A stretch of DNA of 64,000 bases from Flavobacterium zepuense (lineage in GTDB: Bacteria; Bacteroidota; Bacteroidia; Flavobacteriales; Flavobacteriaceae). Made by a program: the position numbers and the translations under genes. The stretch covers positions 124,001-188,000 of the forward strand of contig NZ_VJVZ01000010.1 in NCBI RefSeq assembly GCF_007097145.1, read 5' to 3'. The notes beneath the pieces were generated by a model. The model was not told where the DNA came from. It did not search any database and worked only from the letters and a program-made list of their open reading frames with translations. This document shows positions 48,583 through 58,206 of the stretch, piece by piece. Position 1 is the stretch's first letter. Every line of letters starts with the position of its first letter.

Positions 48583-51500
48583 TTAGTGTTTTTTCACAAC
48601 CTTTATAGTCTTAACAAAAGATCCTGCTGTTACGTTAACCATATATGTACCTTCAGATAAAGCCGACATGTCAACTTTAGCATCGGTAGCGTTAGGCTGT
48701 GTTGTAATTACCTGTTGTCCAAGTAGGTTAAACACACTAACCGATGTAATATCAGAAGAGTATGAAATGTTAAGCACATTATTTACCGGGTTAGGATAAT
48801 ATGTGAATGCTTTAACATCAAAACCTTCTTTACTTAACACTACATCTATGGTTACTGCAAGAACCTCAGTACTTGTACAGTTGCCTATTGTTTGTACAGC
48901 ATAATACGTAGTACCTGCTGTAAGCATTGTATCTGCAGCAAGCGGATTTGTACCTGCAAGAGCATCAGCTTCGCTTGCATACCATATAACCGTACCTGTA
49001 GCTGTAACAACAATATCTTCTAAAGTAGCTTCATTAGCATTGTTAACCGTTACAGTTTGAGTTGCCTCACCCTGTACAGCAGCAGCACTGTTAATAGTTA
49101 CCGTGAATGTATTCTCATCGGTACAAGTACCAGATGTTGCATAAACATATAATGTAGTAGTTGCATCTATAAGATCGCCAGCCTCTAATTGTGCACCTGT
49201 GCCGCCTGTAGCAGTAAAGTAGTTACCGTTTGCAAGCGCAGGAAGCACATACTCATCACACTCAGTTACGTTAGCAGGGGCATCAGCCTCTACAATAGTA
49301 ATTGTGATTGTAAATGAATTCTCATCGGTACAGTTTGGTGTTGTACCCGATTGTGCATATACATATAGTATAGTAGTTTGTTCAATTACAGTACCCACTG
49401 TTATCATTGTACCTGTACCGCCTGTAGCAGTGTAGTAGCTGTTACCGGCTGATAAAGCAGGAAGAGTATACGAACCACATTCTGCAACATTTTCAGGAGC
49501 ATCAGCAACAGTAGTTGTTAAAGTAACAACAACCGCGGCCCTTGTTAAGCTTTCGCAGGTATCTATTGTTTGAGACGCGTAATAAGTAGTACCGTTAACA
49601 ATGGCAGTATCCGCGGTAAGCGCAGTACCACCTGTTGCAGCAGCATACCACTGTATACCTGTACCTGTAGCCGTTAAGTTAGCAACTGTAGCAGCAGTAC
49701 AGAATAATTGGTCCTGGGCTACCGGAGCAGCAGTTACATTTATTTGTGCTGTAACAGCAGTCCTTGCACTTTCGCAGCCTGCAATAGTTTGAGAAACATA
49801 GTAGACAGTATCATCTACAAGCGCAGTTTCTGCAGTAAGTGCAGTACCGCCTGTAGCAGCAGCATACCATTGTACCGCAGTACCTGTAGCCATAAGGTTA
49901 GCAACCGTAGCAGCGTTACAGAATGTTTGTGTAGCTGTAGCCACCGGAGCAGCCGTAACCGTAATTTGAGCCGTAACAGCGGTTCTTACCGCGCTTTCGC
50001 AACCGTTTAGGGTTTGAGATGCGTAGTAAACCGCGTCATCTGTAAGGGCAGTTGTTGTTGCAAGGGCAGATCCGCCGGTTGCGGCAGCATACCATTGTAC
50101 CGCAGTACCACCTGTAGTTGTAAGGTTGGCTACTGTAGCAGCATTACAAAATGTTTGTGTAGCATCGGCAGCAGGAGCCTCGGTTAAGTTAACTGTTACA
50201 GTAACCGTACCTGCACTTGTACAACTGCTTGCAGATGTTGCCGTAGCAGTATAGGTTACCGCACCGGCTGTAGCCGATTTAAAGTAAACCGTACCGGTAT
50301 TAGCACCCGCAGTATACGCTGTTGTAGCAGCAGCATCGGTATACAGGTTTGTAGCCGGAGACCATGTAATGGCCGAAGGTACAACGCTTGTAAACTTAAC
50401 GTTTAACCTTTTTGGAGATGCAGTACCCTCTGTAGTTGTACCGGTGTACGAGTATTTCCATATCACAGTATTTTGTGCTGTAGCAGTGTAATACGTTTGG
50501 GTATTGTTGGTAGAATCGGCACCATCGTGTGTAATGTTTATCACGATATTAGAGACACCATCCCATACATAAGGAGTTGCAAAGGTAATTACCTGCCAGC
50601 CCGATGCTGTGTGGGTATAGGTTTGAGGGCCATATACTGTAGTATAACCTGTAGTAGCAAGGTAGGTAGCATTAGCAAAGCTGCTTAGTGCCGTAGTACC
50701 TATTTTAACCGTGTAGTTAGCATTTGTAGCTGCACTACCTAAAGTAGCTACTTCGAAAGCCATAGAGGTAATGTTGCCGGCAGTTAGGCCCGCAGCGTTA
50801 AGTTCGGCAGCCGTATAAATGGTCTGCATCCAGTAGTTTGGCCAACGGTTACAAAACGCAGTTGGCTGCTCTGTATCTCCCGTAAGGGTAGTTGCCGTAC
50901 CAATAGTTGCATTACCCGGGGTTGTACCACCTGTAGCAACTAATGTTTGTATGTTGTTAGCACATACCGCCGGGGCAGCAGGCGTAATTGTTACAGCAGC
51001 AGGTAATGGATTTACATTTACCGTTACTGTTTGTATAGCCACACAGCCGGTACCGGCATCGGTAGCAGTTACTGTATATGTAGTAGTTACTGTAGGGTTT
51101 ACCGTTTGTTCGACACCTGTAAGGTTACCCGGCGTCCATACATAAACGTAGTTAGCATTAGCACTTGCAGCTGTTAAAGTAGCAGGGCCACCGGCACAAA
51201 CTGCAGAAACAGAAGCCGAAGCAGTAATTGGCGTAGCTGTGGTTACCGTAGCAACAACTGCCTGGCGTGGGCCGGCACAAAGGCTCTTGTATTTTACATC
51301 GTAAAAGTAATAGTAGCTTGAGGTTGTTGTACCACCCCACTCTGATGATACTACCGATAATGCACCATCGCTACCCGCATAAGGGTATGTTACACCCGAT
51401 GTATCACGTATAAGGTTTACTCCGCTTGATGCTTTTATTACCAACCTGTAACCTGTACCCGCCGGAACATCAAAGTTTAAAGGAATAATAGTAGGCGTTG

Positions 51501-54165
51501 TAGTACCACCGGCTGCTACAGCAACGTTACCTGTAGAAAAAAGCTCGGTAGTCATGGCAGCATTCATTACTTTAATATTTAAAGTACCCGCCGTAGTAGA
51601 GTATACCGAAACACTTTCCAGGTTTACAGTTTGTACTGCATTAAATACAATACCCCAGTTTGTAACCGCACTTCCTGTAGATGTGGCAGCCGGAGCCGGT
51701 TTACCCGCACTAACGGTAGCGCCTAAAGTTGAAGCCTCTGCATAATACGTAGTTGTTGCACTTATTTGAGGGGTTGCAAAAGTAGCGCCTGTAGCAAGTG
51801 GCTGGCCACCTGTTTGAGCAGCAAACCAACGTAGTGTACCTGTAGATGTTGCACCAAGTGTTACACTACCTGTGCCACATATAGAGGCAGCAGCTGTAGC
51901 AGTAATATCCGGGTAATCGCATAGTGTTGTAAAGGTAGTAGCTACCGTCCACTCGCTATAGCCTTGTAGGCCACAGTTTGTTCTTGCAAACACATAGTAT
52001 GTTGTAGATGGCTGTAATGAAGCAACGTTTGCAGTTGTAGCAGTTACCGGTGTGCCTGCTGCTACGGGTGTAGCATTAGTCGTAGAAACCACATACTCAT
52101 AACCTGTTGGCGTACCAACTGTTGGAGCAATCCACGAAAGGGTTGCGCTGTTTTTTGTTACGTTTGTTGCAGCCTGTACAACCGGGATATCGCAATCAGG
52201 TGTTAATTGTACAAGGATGTTACCTATGTGAAAATCATAGTCAGGCGTATCATTAACAGGGCCATCAACAGCCTGAAAAGCTATCTGGATCGTTTGTCCT
52301 ACATAAGCGTCAAGCGCTAAAGTATAATCAGTAAGTACATTAGTTAATGTAGCTGTATTAGAGGCATCAAAAGTATAGATAGGTGTCCATATTGCACCGC
52401 ATCCGTCTGTAGATACCATAACACGTACTTTATCATCAGTACCTATCATACGCTCAGGATCAACACCACCCCCTGCAAACTCGGTTATTGCAGCTTTAAA
52501 TTTAAGCCTTGAGTTTGCTGTGATGTTGATTTTAGGGCTAATGATCCAGGCATTACCTGTATCAAAATATAAATTGAATTTAGCTGTAGTACCGCCAAGT
52601 ACAGTACTGCTAACCCAGTCTGACGTATTACCCGCAGGGTAAGTAAGACCCGGGGCAGTGCCCGATGCTGTTGGTATATTAGCCTCATACCAACCCGGTA
52701 CAGCCGTAGCCAAGTTAGAACCGGTAAAGCCGGTAAAGTTGTTTGTTAAAGGCAATGCAACAGCGGTTGGCAATTGTGCAGTAGTAACTGTAATTGCGTT
52801 TGTACCCGTAGCGGTGTTATAATAATAATCGTAAGGACCAGCGCCGCAACGGTTGTACTCATATACTTTTACATAATATGGCGTGTTACAGGCAAGCCCC
52901 CTTACGAGTACCGATGTACCTGTGCCATCATAAACTACCTGCTGGCCAGAACCTGCAAATAATGCATTGGCAGTTACTGTTTGGCCTGTAGTATTTACAG
53001 GATCTGTAATTGGCGATGCACTTACTACTACTAATCTTCTTTCGCCATTACCGTTTGTCCAGCTAAGGTTAAAAGATGTAGCAAATGTATTTGCAGCTGT
53101 AACTGTAGCAGCGGTTGCCTGTGTTGCCGGAGCTATTTGGTTATTAACCGCAACCGGTACTGTATAAACAGCATCGCCTGCATTAGTACAGGCTACTTTT
53201 AAGCGGTACTGTATGTTAGTGCCTGCAAAAGCCGCCGGTGTATAGCTAAGTGTTGTAGCACCGGTACCACCCACGGCGTTTACCCAGTCGGTACCGTTTG
53301 TAGATTGTTCCCATTGGTATACTATACCCGGTAAAGCAGCTGTAGCGCCTGTTACCGTAATTACAGCAGGTGTCGCACCCGTACATGCATAACGCACCAG
53401 GCTTGTACCCGGTGTACCAGCTACCGGTGTAGCAGCACATGCCGGCGGTGTAGTAAAGGTATACGTAAGGCCGCTGGTAAAACCAACTGCCCCGTTAAAT
53501 GTAGCGACAGAAGAATCTGAAATTCCTGAAGTTACAACCGTAGGCGTGTTCCATGAACCTGCCGCTGCAACCGTTAACGCTTTGTAATCGCCCACAGCGG
53601 TTTTAATACCCACCTGCGGCTGATAATCTGTTGAAGCTGCATAGGGTGGCGTACCATCATATACAAAAGCGATGGCGCCGGTTACCGTGTTAAGCCTAAC
53701 CTGGAAATTAAATGATTCGGTTTTTAGCCATCTCCTGAAATTCCTGAACTGGATAACGTTTTCATCACCCACTTTTTCCCAGCGTATTTCAGAAAGGCCT
53801 GTAGCGTTAGCACTAAGGTCGGCATTCATTGGGGCAAACAAAACGTTTGTACCTGTAGAGTTACTCAATGACCTGTATTGGTATTCGCTTGGGGCAGTAG
53901 TACCCAGGCTTACAATACCGTTACTGGTAACATAAAACTTGTCGTAGCTCGTGCCTCCAAAAGTAAACGGCGTAGTAAACGTTAACTGGCCGGAAACATA
54001 CGAGTCTAAAGTAACCGCATAATTTGTGGTTGAGGTGATTACGGTACCGCCCGTAATGGGGACATAGGTACCTGAAGACTGCGCAAAGCCGTAAGCTGAG
54101 GCCTGCGCATAACTACCCGTGACGACAAAAAACATCAGGGCAATAAGTAGGGTAATTTTTTTCAT
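48583..54165 (-). CDS. Giant T9SS-secreted surface protein (1860 residues) with cleaved-adhesin and Ig-like repeats
   Basis: A clear signal peptide (MKKITLLIALMFFVVTGSYA) is followed by a beta-rich N-terminal domain (to about 240) with YDKFYVTSNGIVSLG. A fibronectin-like region and a cleaved-adhesin/lectin-like domain (about 470-650, FTGFTGSNLATAVPGWYE, IGNILVQLTPDCD) come next, then a fibronectin type III domain (about 660-750). Numerous Ig-like repeats (LRWFAAQTGG, then three 'xQWYAAATGG' copies) follow. A block at about 1092-1258 (CNRWPNYW, DGVSNIVINITHDG) is shared with the 1099-residue neighbour. Two related segments with ADAPENV/ADAPANV and Y-L-P-A-L occur near 1600-1720. The last 75 residues are a type A sorting domain (YYPNPVNNVLNISY; VFNLLGQQV; KTIKVVKKH). 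It is a surface adhesin-type cargo; its binding target is unknown. Confidence 0.9.
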   Translation of the reverse strand: MKKITLLIALMFFVVTGSYAQASAYGFAQSSGTYVPITGGTVITSTTNYAVTLDSYVSGQLTFTTPFTFGGTSYDKFYVTSNGIVSLGTTAPSEYQYRSLSNSTGTNVLFAPMNADLSANATGLSEIRWEKVGDENVIQFRNFRRWLKTESFNFQVRLNTVTGAIAFVYDGTPPYAASTDYQPQVGIKTAVGDYKALTVAAAGSWNTPTVVTSGISDSSVATFNGAVGFTSGLTYTFTTPPACAATPVAGTPGTSLVRYACTGATPAVITVTGATAALPGIVYQWEQSTNGTDWVNAVGGTGATTLSYTPAAFAGTNIQYRLKVACTNAGDAVYTVPVAVNNQIAPATQATAATVTAANTFATSFNLSWTNGNGERRLVVVSASPITDPVNTTGQTVTANALFAGSGQQVVYDGTGTSVLVRGLACNTPYYVKVYEYNRCGAGPYDYYYNTATGTNAITVTTAQLPTAVALPLTNNFTGFTGSNLATAVPGWYEANIPTASGTAPGLTYPAGNTSDWVSSTVLGGTTAKFNLYFDTGNAWIISPKINITANSRLKFKAAITEFAGGGVDPERMIGTDDKVRVMVSTDGCGAIWTPIYTFDASNTATLTNVLTDYTLALDAYVGQTIQIAFQAVDGPVNDTPDYDFHIGNILVQLTPDCDIPVVQAATNVTKNSATLSWIAPTVGTPTGYEYVVSTTNATPVAAGTPVTATTANVASLQPSTTYYVFARTNCGLQGYSEWTVATTFTTLCDYPDITATAAASICGTGSVTLGATSTGTLRWFAAQTGGQPLATGATFATPQISATTTYYAEASTLGATVSAGKPAPAATSTGSAVTNWGIVFNAVQTVNLESVSVYSTTAGTLNIKVMNAAMTTELFSTGNVAVAAGGTTTPTIIPLNFDVPAGTGYRLVIKASSGVNLIRDTSGVTYPYAGSDGALSVVSSEWGGTTTSSYYYFYDVKYKSLCAGPRQAVVATVTTATPITASASVSAVCAGGPATLTAASANANYVYVWTPGNLTGVEQTVNPTVTTTYTVTATDAGTGCVAIQTVTVNVNPLPAAVTITPAAPAVCANNIQTLVATGGTTPGNATIGTATTLTGDTEQPTAFCNRWPNYWMQTIYTAAELNAAGLTAGNITSMAFEVATLGSAATNANYTVKIGTTALSSFANATYLATTGYTTVYGPQTYTHTASGWQVITFATPYVWDGVSNIVINITHDGADSTNNTQTYYTATAQNTVIWKYSYTGTTTEGTASPKRLNVKFTSVVPSAITWSPATNLYTDAAATTAYTAGANTGTVYFKSATAGAVTYTATATSASSCTSAGTVTVTVNLTEAPAADATQTFCNAATVANLTTTGGTAVQWYAAATGGSALATTTALTDDAVYYASQTLNGCESAVRTAVTAQITVTAAPVATATQTFCNAATVANLMATGTAVQWYAAATGGTALTAETALVDDTVYYVSQTIAGCESARTAVTAQINVTAAPVAQDQLFCTAATVANLTATGTGIQWYAAATGGTALTADTAIVNGTTYYASQTIDTCESLTRAAVVVTLTTTVADAPENVAECGSYTLPALSAGNSYYTATGGTGTMITVGTVIEQTTILYVYAQSGTTPNCTDENSFTITITIVEADAPANVTECDEYVLPALANGNYFTATGGTGAQLEAGDLIDATTTLYVYATSGTCTDENTFTVTINSAAAVQGEATQTVTVNNANEATLEDIVVTATGTVIWYASEADALAGTNPLAADTMLTAGTTYYAVQTIGNCTSTEVLAVTIDVVLSKEGFDVKAFTYYPNPVNNVLNISYSSDITSVSVFNLLGQQVITTQPNATDAKVDMSALSEGTYMVNVTAGSFVKTIKVVKKH

Positions 54166-54562
54166 GTAAATTAATGATTAATTAAAAAGCTATTAAAACT
54201 ATAAAAATTAACCAGTCTCCCTACCCAGCTGTGATTTATTATCTACTACACAAACATTTTGTTAAATACATAACAAAACAAGACCATTTAAATAAAATAT
54301 TTAAATGGTCTAAGTTAAATTTATGTTAAGCACCAACGATATATCCTGTTAAAAAATGAGTTGAATTCGTACAATTTAAAATAAAAACATTCACTTCTAC
54401 GTAATATTGTTATAATATTACATAAAACTAAGGTGTTTAACAAAAAATTAACCCGGGTTCTTAATGTTATGTTGACATTATAACATTTCACTTCCGCACC
54501 GGGTTATGTATTGAGGCCACCGCTACCCGATGGCCTTTGCTTTTTAATAGATCATTAGCCTA
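54166..54562. other. Gap between the 1860- and 1099-residue T9SS genes
   Basis: 397 bases without an ORF. It holds an AT-rich leader for the 1860-residue gene, with no exact -7 box, then the inverted repeat described below as terminator of the 1099-residue gene. Confidence 0.6.
54442..54506 (-). terminator. Probable terminator of the 1099-residue T9SS gene
   Basis: On the minus strand AACCCGG (54505-54499) and CCGGGTT (54456-54450) enclose about 42 bases with an inner TGTTAT/ATAACA pairing, then AATTTTTTG. The large loop makes it weaker than its neighbours. Confidence 0.55.
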
Positions 54563-57500
54563 CTACTCTTTAACAATCTTAATCGTTTTTACCCTACCTG
54601 CCGCACTAACAGTAACAAGATAAGTTCCTTGTGATAGGCCGGACATATCTACTGTAGTGTTGGTTACGTTAGGAGTAACTGATAAAACCTGCTGCCCTAA
54701 TAAATTAGTAACATTAACCGCAGTTATTTCAGATGAATAGGATATTGTAAGATTATTGCTTACGGGGTTAGGGTAATATTTAAGGGCACTGGCATCAAAA
54801 TCTTTAGTACCTAATGTAAGGGTAATTGTTACTTCAAAAACCTCTGTGCTTGTACACTCACCTATGGTTTGTGTAGCATAATATGTGGTACCTGTTACTA
54901 ATACGGTACCTACAGGTAATGCACCCGTGCCGGCTAAAGCAGCTTCTTCGGTAGGATACCATGTTACAGTACCTGTAGCAGTAACCTCAATGTCAGATAA
55001 TATAGCCGTTTCGCCTGTACCAAGTGCTATGGTTTGTGTTTCAGCGCCCGATGGCGCATCAACAGTGGTAATTGTAACTGTAAATTCGTTTTGGGCAGTA
55101 CAGTTTGGCGTAGTGCCAGATTGTGCATATACATATAAAGTAGCGGTAGCATCAATCGTTGCTCCGGCTGCAAGCATAGTGCCTGTACCGTTAGCACCTG
55201 TGTAATAATTACCGTTTGTTAAGGCCGGTAATATATAAGCGTTACATGTAGTAACATCAGCCGGATCATCGGCCACCGTAGTTGATAGTGTAACGGTTAC
55301 AGCAGTACGATCTGTACTCTCGCACGTAGAAACAGTTTGTGATGCATAGTATACCGACCCGTTTACAAGGGCAACATCCTGTGCAATAGGAGTTCCGCCC
55401 GTTGCAGCAGCATACCATTGTACCGCAGTACCACCTGTAACAGAAAGGTTAGCTACAGTAGCAGCTGTACAAAATACTTGTGATATTGCAACAGCCGGTG
55501 CAACAGTTGTAGTTACCTGAACGGTAGATGGCATCCTGATTCCGCTTTCGCAACCATTAACGGTTTGAGATACGTAGTATGTTGTACCGTTAACAAGTGC
55601 AGTTGCAGATGCAAGTGGCGTACCACCAATACCAACAGTATACCATTGTAATGCTGTACCCGTAGCAGTTAAGTTAGCTACAGTAGCTGAACCACAAAAT
55701 GCTTGCGTAGCAGCTACAGTTGCAGGTTCGGTAGCCAATACGGTAACCTCTACAGTTCCTGAAGTAGCACATCCAATTGACGATGTTGCCGTAGCTGTTA
55801 TAGTGCTTGTACCTGCTGTAGGCGACCTGAAGTATACCGTGTTAGCAACGGTACCCGCCACGTAAGGAACGGTAGCAAGTGCATTGCTATACAAATGATT
55901 AACCGGAGACCAGGTAACCGTTGTAGGTAAAGTGCTTGTAAACTTAACATTTGGCCTTTTTGTAGAAAGCTCTCCCGTAGTAGAACCGTCATAATTATAC
56001 TGCCATATTACCATAGTATCTGTAGTATCGCTGTAACGTGTCTGTGCGTTATCTGCTGCGTTGGCACCATCATGTGTAATGTTTACCACAATGTTAGATA
56101 CGCCATCCCAAACATAAGGGGTAGTAAACGTAATTACCTGCCATCCTGATGCTGTGTGCCCATGAACAATAGGGCCGTATACTGTTGTAAAATCAGTAGT
56201 TGGCAAATAGGTACCGTTTTCAAAACTGCCTATGGTGGTAGTACCAATTTTAACCGTAAAGTTGTTGTTAGAGCTGGCGCTTCCCATAGTAGCGGTATCA
56301 AAAGCTATAGAGGTTATGTTACCGGCTGTAAGGCCTGCGGCGTTAAGTTCGGCAGCAGTGTATATCGACTGGCTCCAATAGTTTGACCAACGGTTGCAAA
56401 ATGCAGTAGGCTGCTCATAATCGCCGGTTAAGGCTGTACCTGTACCTATGGTAGCCTCGCCACCTATGGTTCCGCCGTTAGCGGTAAGGGTTTGGATAGC
56501 ACTTTGGCAAACATCCGGGTTAAGCGGTGCAATGGTAACTTCTGAAGGGTATACCCCAACAGTTATTGTAATAGAAGCTACAATAGTACAGTTGTTTGCA
56601 CTATCAGTACCCATTACAGTATACTCGGTAGTTGCAGTAGGAGCAACCGTTTGTGTTGGCCCGGTTAGGTTACCCGGAAACCAGCTGTACGTATAATCAG
56701 GGTTGGTACTTGTAACCGAAAGCGTTGTGCTGCCGCCTGTACAAATATTTGTGGCTGTAGCCGATGGCGTAATAGCTGTAGCCGGTGTTACGGTAACAAG
56801 CACAGGTGTTCTTGGGCCTTCGCAATCGCCGTTAACCGCTGCAACATAATATGTGGTAGTTTGCAGTACATAGTATACAAAAACCGGCCCCTGCCCTATC
56901 TGGTTGCCGCCTGTTGCTGCATTGTACCATTTTAGTACCGATCCTTCGCTACCTGTAGCATTTAGCATTACAAGCCCCTGGCCGCAAACCGAACCCGGGG
57001 TTACGCTAAGCACATCGCCGTAATCGCACATTGTGCTAATGTTAATTGGGCCTGTCCAGGTACTGTAAGAGCCAGTTCCGCAATTAGAACGTACCCAAAC
57101 ATTATAAGCTGTACTCGCCGTTAAAGAACCCGCAGTAGCGGTAACAACACCTGCTGCTACGCTACCTGTAGGTGTGGTTGCATCGGTTGGTGCAGTATCC
57201 GATTGGTTTACATAGTACTGGTAGCCACTTGCAGGGGCAGCTGTAGCAGCCGTCCATGAAAATGAAACGCTATTTTCTGTAGTTGCAGCAGCAACTAAGC
57301 TGGTAGGCTCTATACATGCCGGAGAAACATCCAGCGTTATATCATCTACAAAAAGGCTGTTTTGGTTGGCAATTGAATAGATATTGTAACCAATATAGTA
57401 TACGCCCGTTGTAGCCGGTGTAAAATCGATGGTTTTGGTAAGCGGGCCATCGCTGTTGGTAATACTTGGCTGATCGGCCAGAACCGTGGTCATAGCCGTT

Positions 57501-57862
57501 GCGTTATTGGCAGTACCGTAAGCAACTTTAAGGCTTTCGGTATAACCATTGTTGCCATACTTATAGGTAAGCCTGTATGATGTGCCGCCCGTTAGGTTTA
57601 ATGCCTTGGTATAAAACCAGGTATTAGCCGCATTAAGGCTGTACAGGTACGTTAAGGTCTTCGTGGTAAAACCATTGCTTCCTGGTACGCTGGTTGTCCA
57701 GTTGTTGCCTGTACCCACATTTTGGTTAGTGGTACAAGGCGGTAAGGCTGGAATTGTAACCGATTCGAAATTCTCCGAATACGGCACACTTACCGGATCG
57801 CATTGTGCATAGCCCGACATCCCTGCAAGCACGCACGCAATTAGTAAAGTAATCTTTTTCAT
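54563..57862 (-). CDS. T9SS-secreted surface protein (1099 residues) with Ig-like repeats
   Basis: A signal peptide (MKKITLLIACVLAGMSGYAQ) leads to a cleaved-adhesin-like domain (about 25-185, YSENFESVTIPALPPC; FVDDITLDVSPAC). A fibronectin type III domain (about 186-280) and Ig-like repeats (LKWYNAATGG, LQWYTVGIGG, VQWYAAATGG) follow. The block shared with the 1860-residue protein lies at about 474-644 (CNRWSNYW; DGVSNIVVNITHDG). The C-terminal type A sorting domain is present (YYPNPVSNNLTISY; VTNLLGQQV; KTIKIVKE). It is the most upstream of three consecutive paralogous cargo genes on the minus strand and probably arose with them by duplication. The function is adhesion-like by domain content only. 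Confidence 0.9.
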   Translation of the reverse strand: MKKITLLIACVLAGMSGYAQCDPVSVPYSENFESVTIPALPPCTTNQNVGTGNNWTTSVPGSNGFTTKTLTYLYSLNAANTWFYTKALNLTGGTSYRLTYKYGNNGYTESLKVAYGTANNATAMTTVLADQPSITNSDGPLTKTIDFTPATTGVYYIGYNIYSIANQNSLFVDDITLDVSPACIEPTSLVAAATTENSVSFSWTAATAAPASGYQYYVNQSDTAPTDATTPTGSVAAGVVTATAGSLTASTAYNVWVRSNCGTGSYSTWTGPINISTMCDYGDVLSVTPGSVCGQGLVMLNATGSEGSVLKWYNAATGGNQIGQGPVFVYYVLQTTTYYVAAVNGDCEGPRTPVLVTVTPATAITPSATATNICTGGSTTLSVTSTNPDYTYSWFPGNLTGPTQTVAPTATTEYTVMGTDSANNCTIVASITITVGVYPSEVTIAPLNPDVCQSAIQTLTANGGTIGGEATIGTGTALTGDYEQPTAFCNRWSNYWSQSIYTAAELNAAGLTAGNITSIAFDTATMGSASSNNNFTVKIGTTTIGSFENGTYLPTTDFTTVYGPIVHGHTASGWQVITFTTPYVWDGVSNIVVNITHDGANAADNAQTRYSDTTDTMVIWQYNYDGSTTGELSTKRPNVKFTSTLPTTVTWSPVNHLYSNALATVPYVAGTVANTVYFRSPTAGTSTITATATSSIGCATSGTVEVTVLATEPATVAATQAFCGSATVANLTATGTALQWYTVGIGGTPLASATALVNGTTYYVSQTVNGCESGIRMPSTVQVTTTVAPAVAISQVFCTAATVANLSVTGGTAVQWYAAATGGTPIAQDVALVNGSVYYASQTVSTCESTDRTAVTVTLSTTVADDPADVTTCNAYILPALTNGNYYTGANGTGTMLAAGATIDATATLYVYAQSGTTPNCTAQNEFTVTITTVDAPSGAETQTIALGTGETAILSDIEVTATGTVTWYPTEEAALAGTGALPVGTVLVTGTTYYATQTIGECTSTEVFEVTITLTLGTKDFDASALKYYPNPVSNNLTISYSSEITAVNVTNLLGQQVLSVTPNVTNTTVDMSGLSQGTYLVTVSAAGRVKTIKIVKE

Positions 57863-57892
57863 AGTTTAAGTAAATTGTAAATTAATAGGCTA

Positions 57893-57900
57893 CAAACTTA
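57893..57900 (-). promoter_or_regulatory. -7 box before the 1099-residue T9SS gene
   Basis: The minus strand reads TAAGTTTG, an exact TAnnTTTG match, 30 bases before the ATG at 57862. A -33 TTG is not seen at the usual spacing. Confidence 0.5.
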
Positions 57901-58156
57901 AACTTACGCTTAATCAATTTATAACTTATTACCCTAAACTACAAGCCCGCACAGCCATAAATAGGGCGACAGAAGTGATAAAAACGGCGACAATTACCTA
58001 AAACGCATATTTAATAAAATGATAATCAAAACATTACACAACAACCGTTTGAAACAGCGTCAAAACCTGCATTTTATCTTGTAAGAAAGCCCTGAACATA
58101 TTAACGAATGATAAAATATGTTTTTAACGATTGGTTTACTTCACACCCAAACAAAC

Positions 58157-58182
58157 AAAGCCCCCTTAAAAAAGGAGGCTTT
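58157..58182 (-). terminator. Hairpin terminator of fabV
   Basis: On the minus strand AAAGCC(TCC) pairs with (GGG)GGCTTT, followed by GTTTGTTTG. The T tract is interrupted, so efficiency is uncertain. Confidence 0.6.
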
Positions 58183-58206
58183 GGCATAATTGTAAGCGAA
58201 TTTTAA

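Larger units (their letters stand above)
57863..58206. other. Gap between the T9SS gene cluster and fabV
   Basis: 344 bases without an ORF. It holds the promoter region of the T9SS gene on its left and the fabV terminator hairpin at 58157-58182 on its right. Confidence 0.6.

Noticed and set aside
43997..56696. Many Cys/Ser-rich or Val-rich ORFs opposite the T9SS genes
   Set aside because: They are shadows produced by the repetitive Thr/Ala-rich coding strands, with no start signals or family resemblance.
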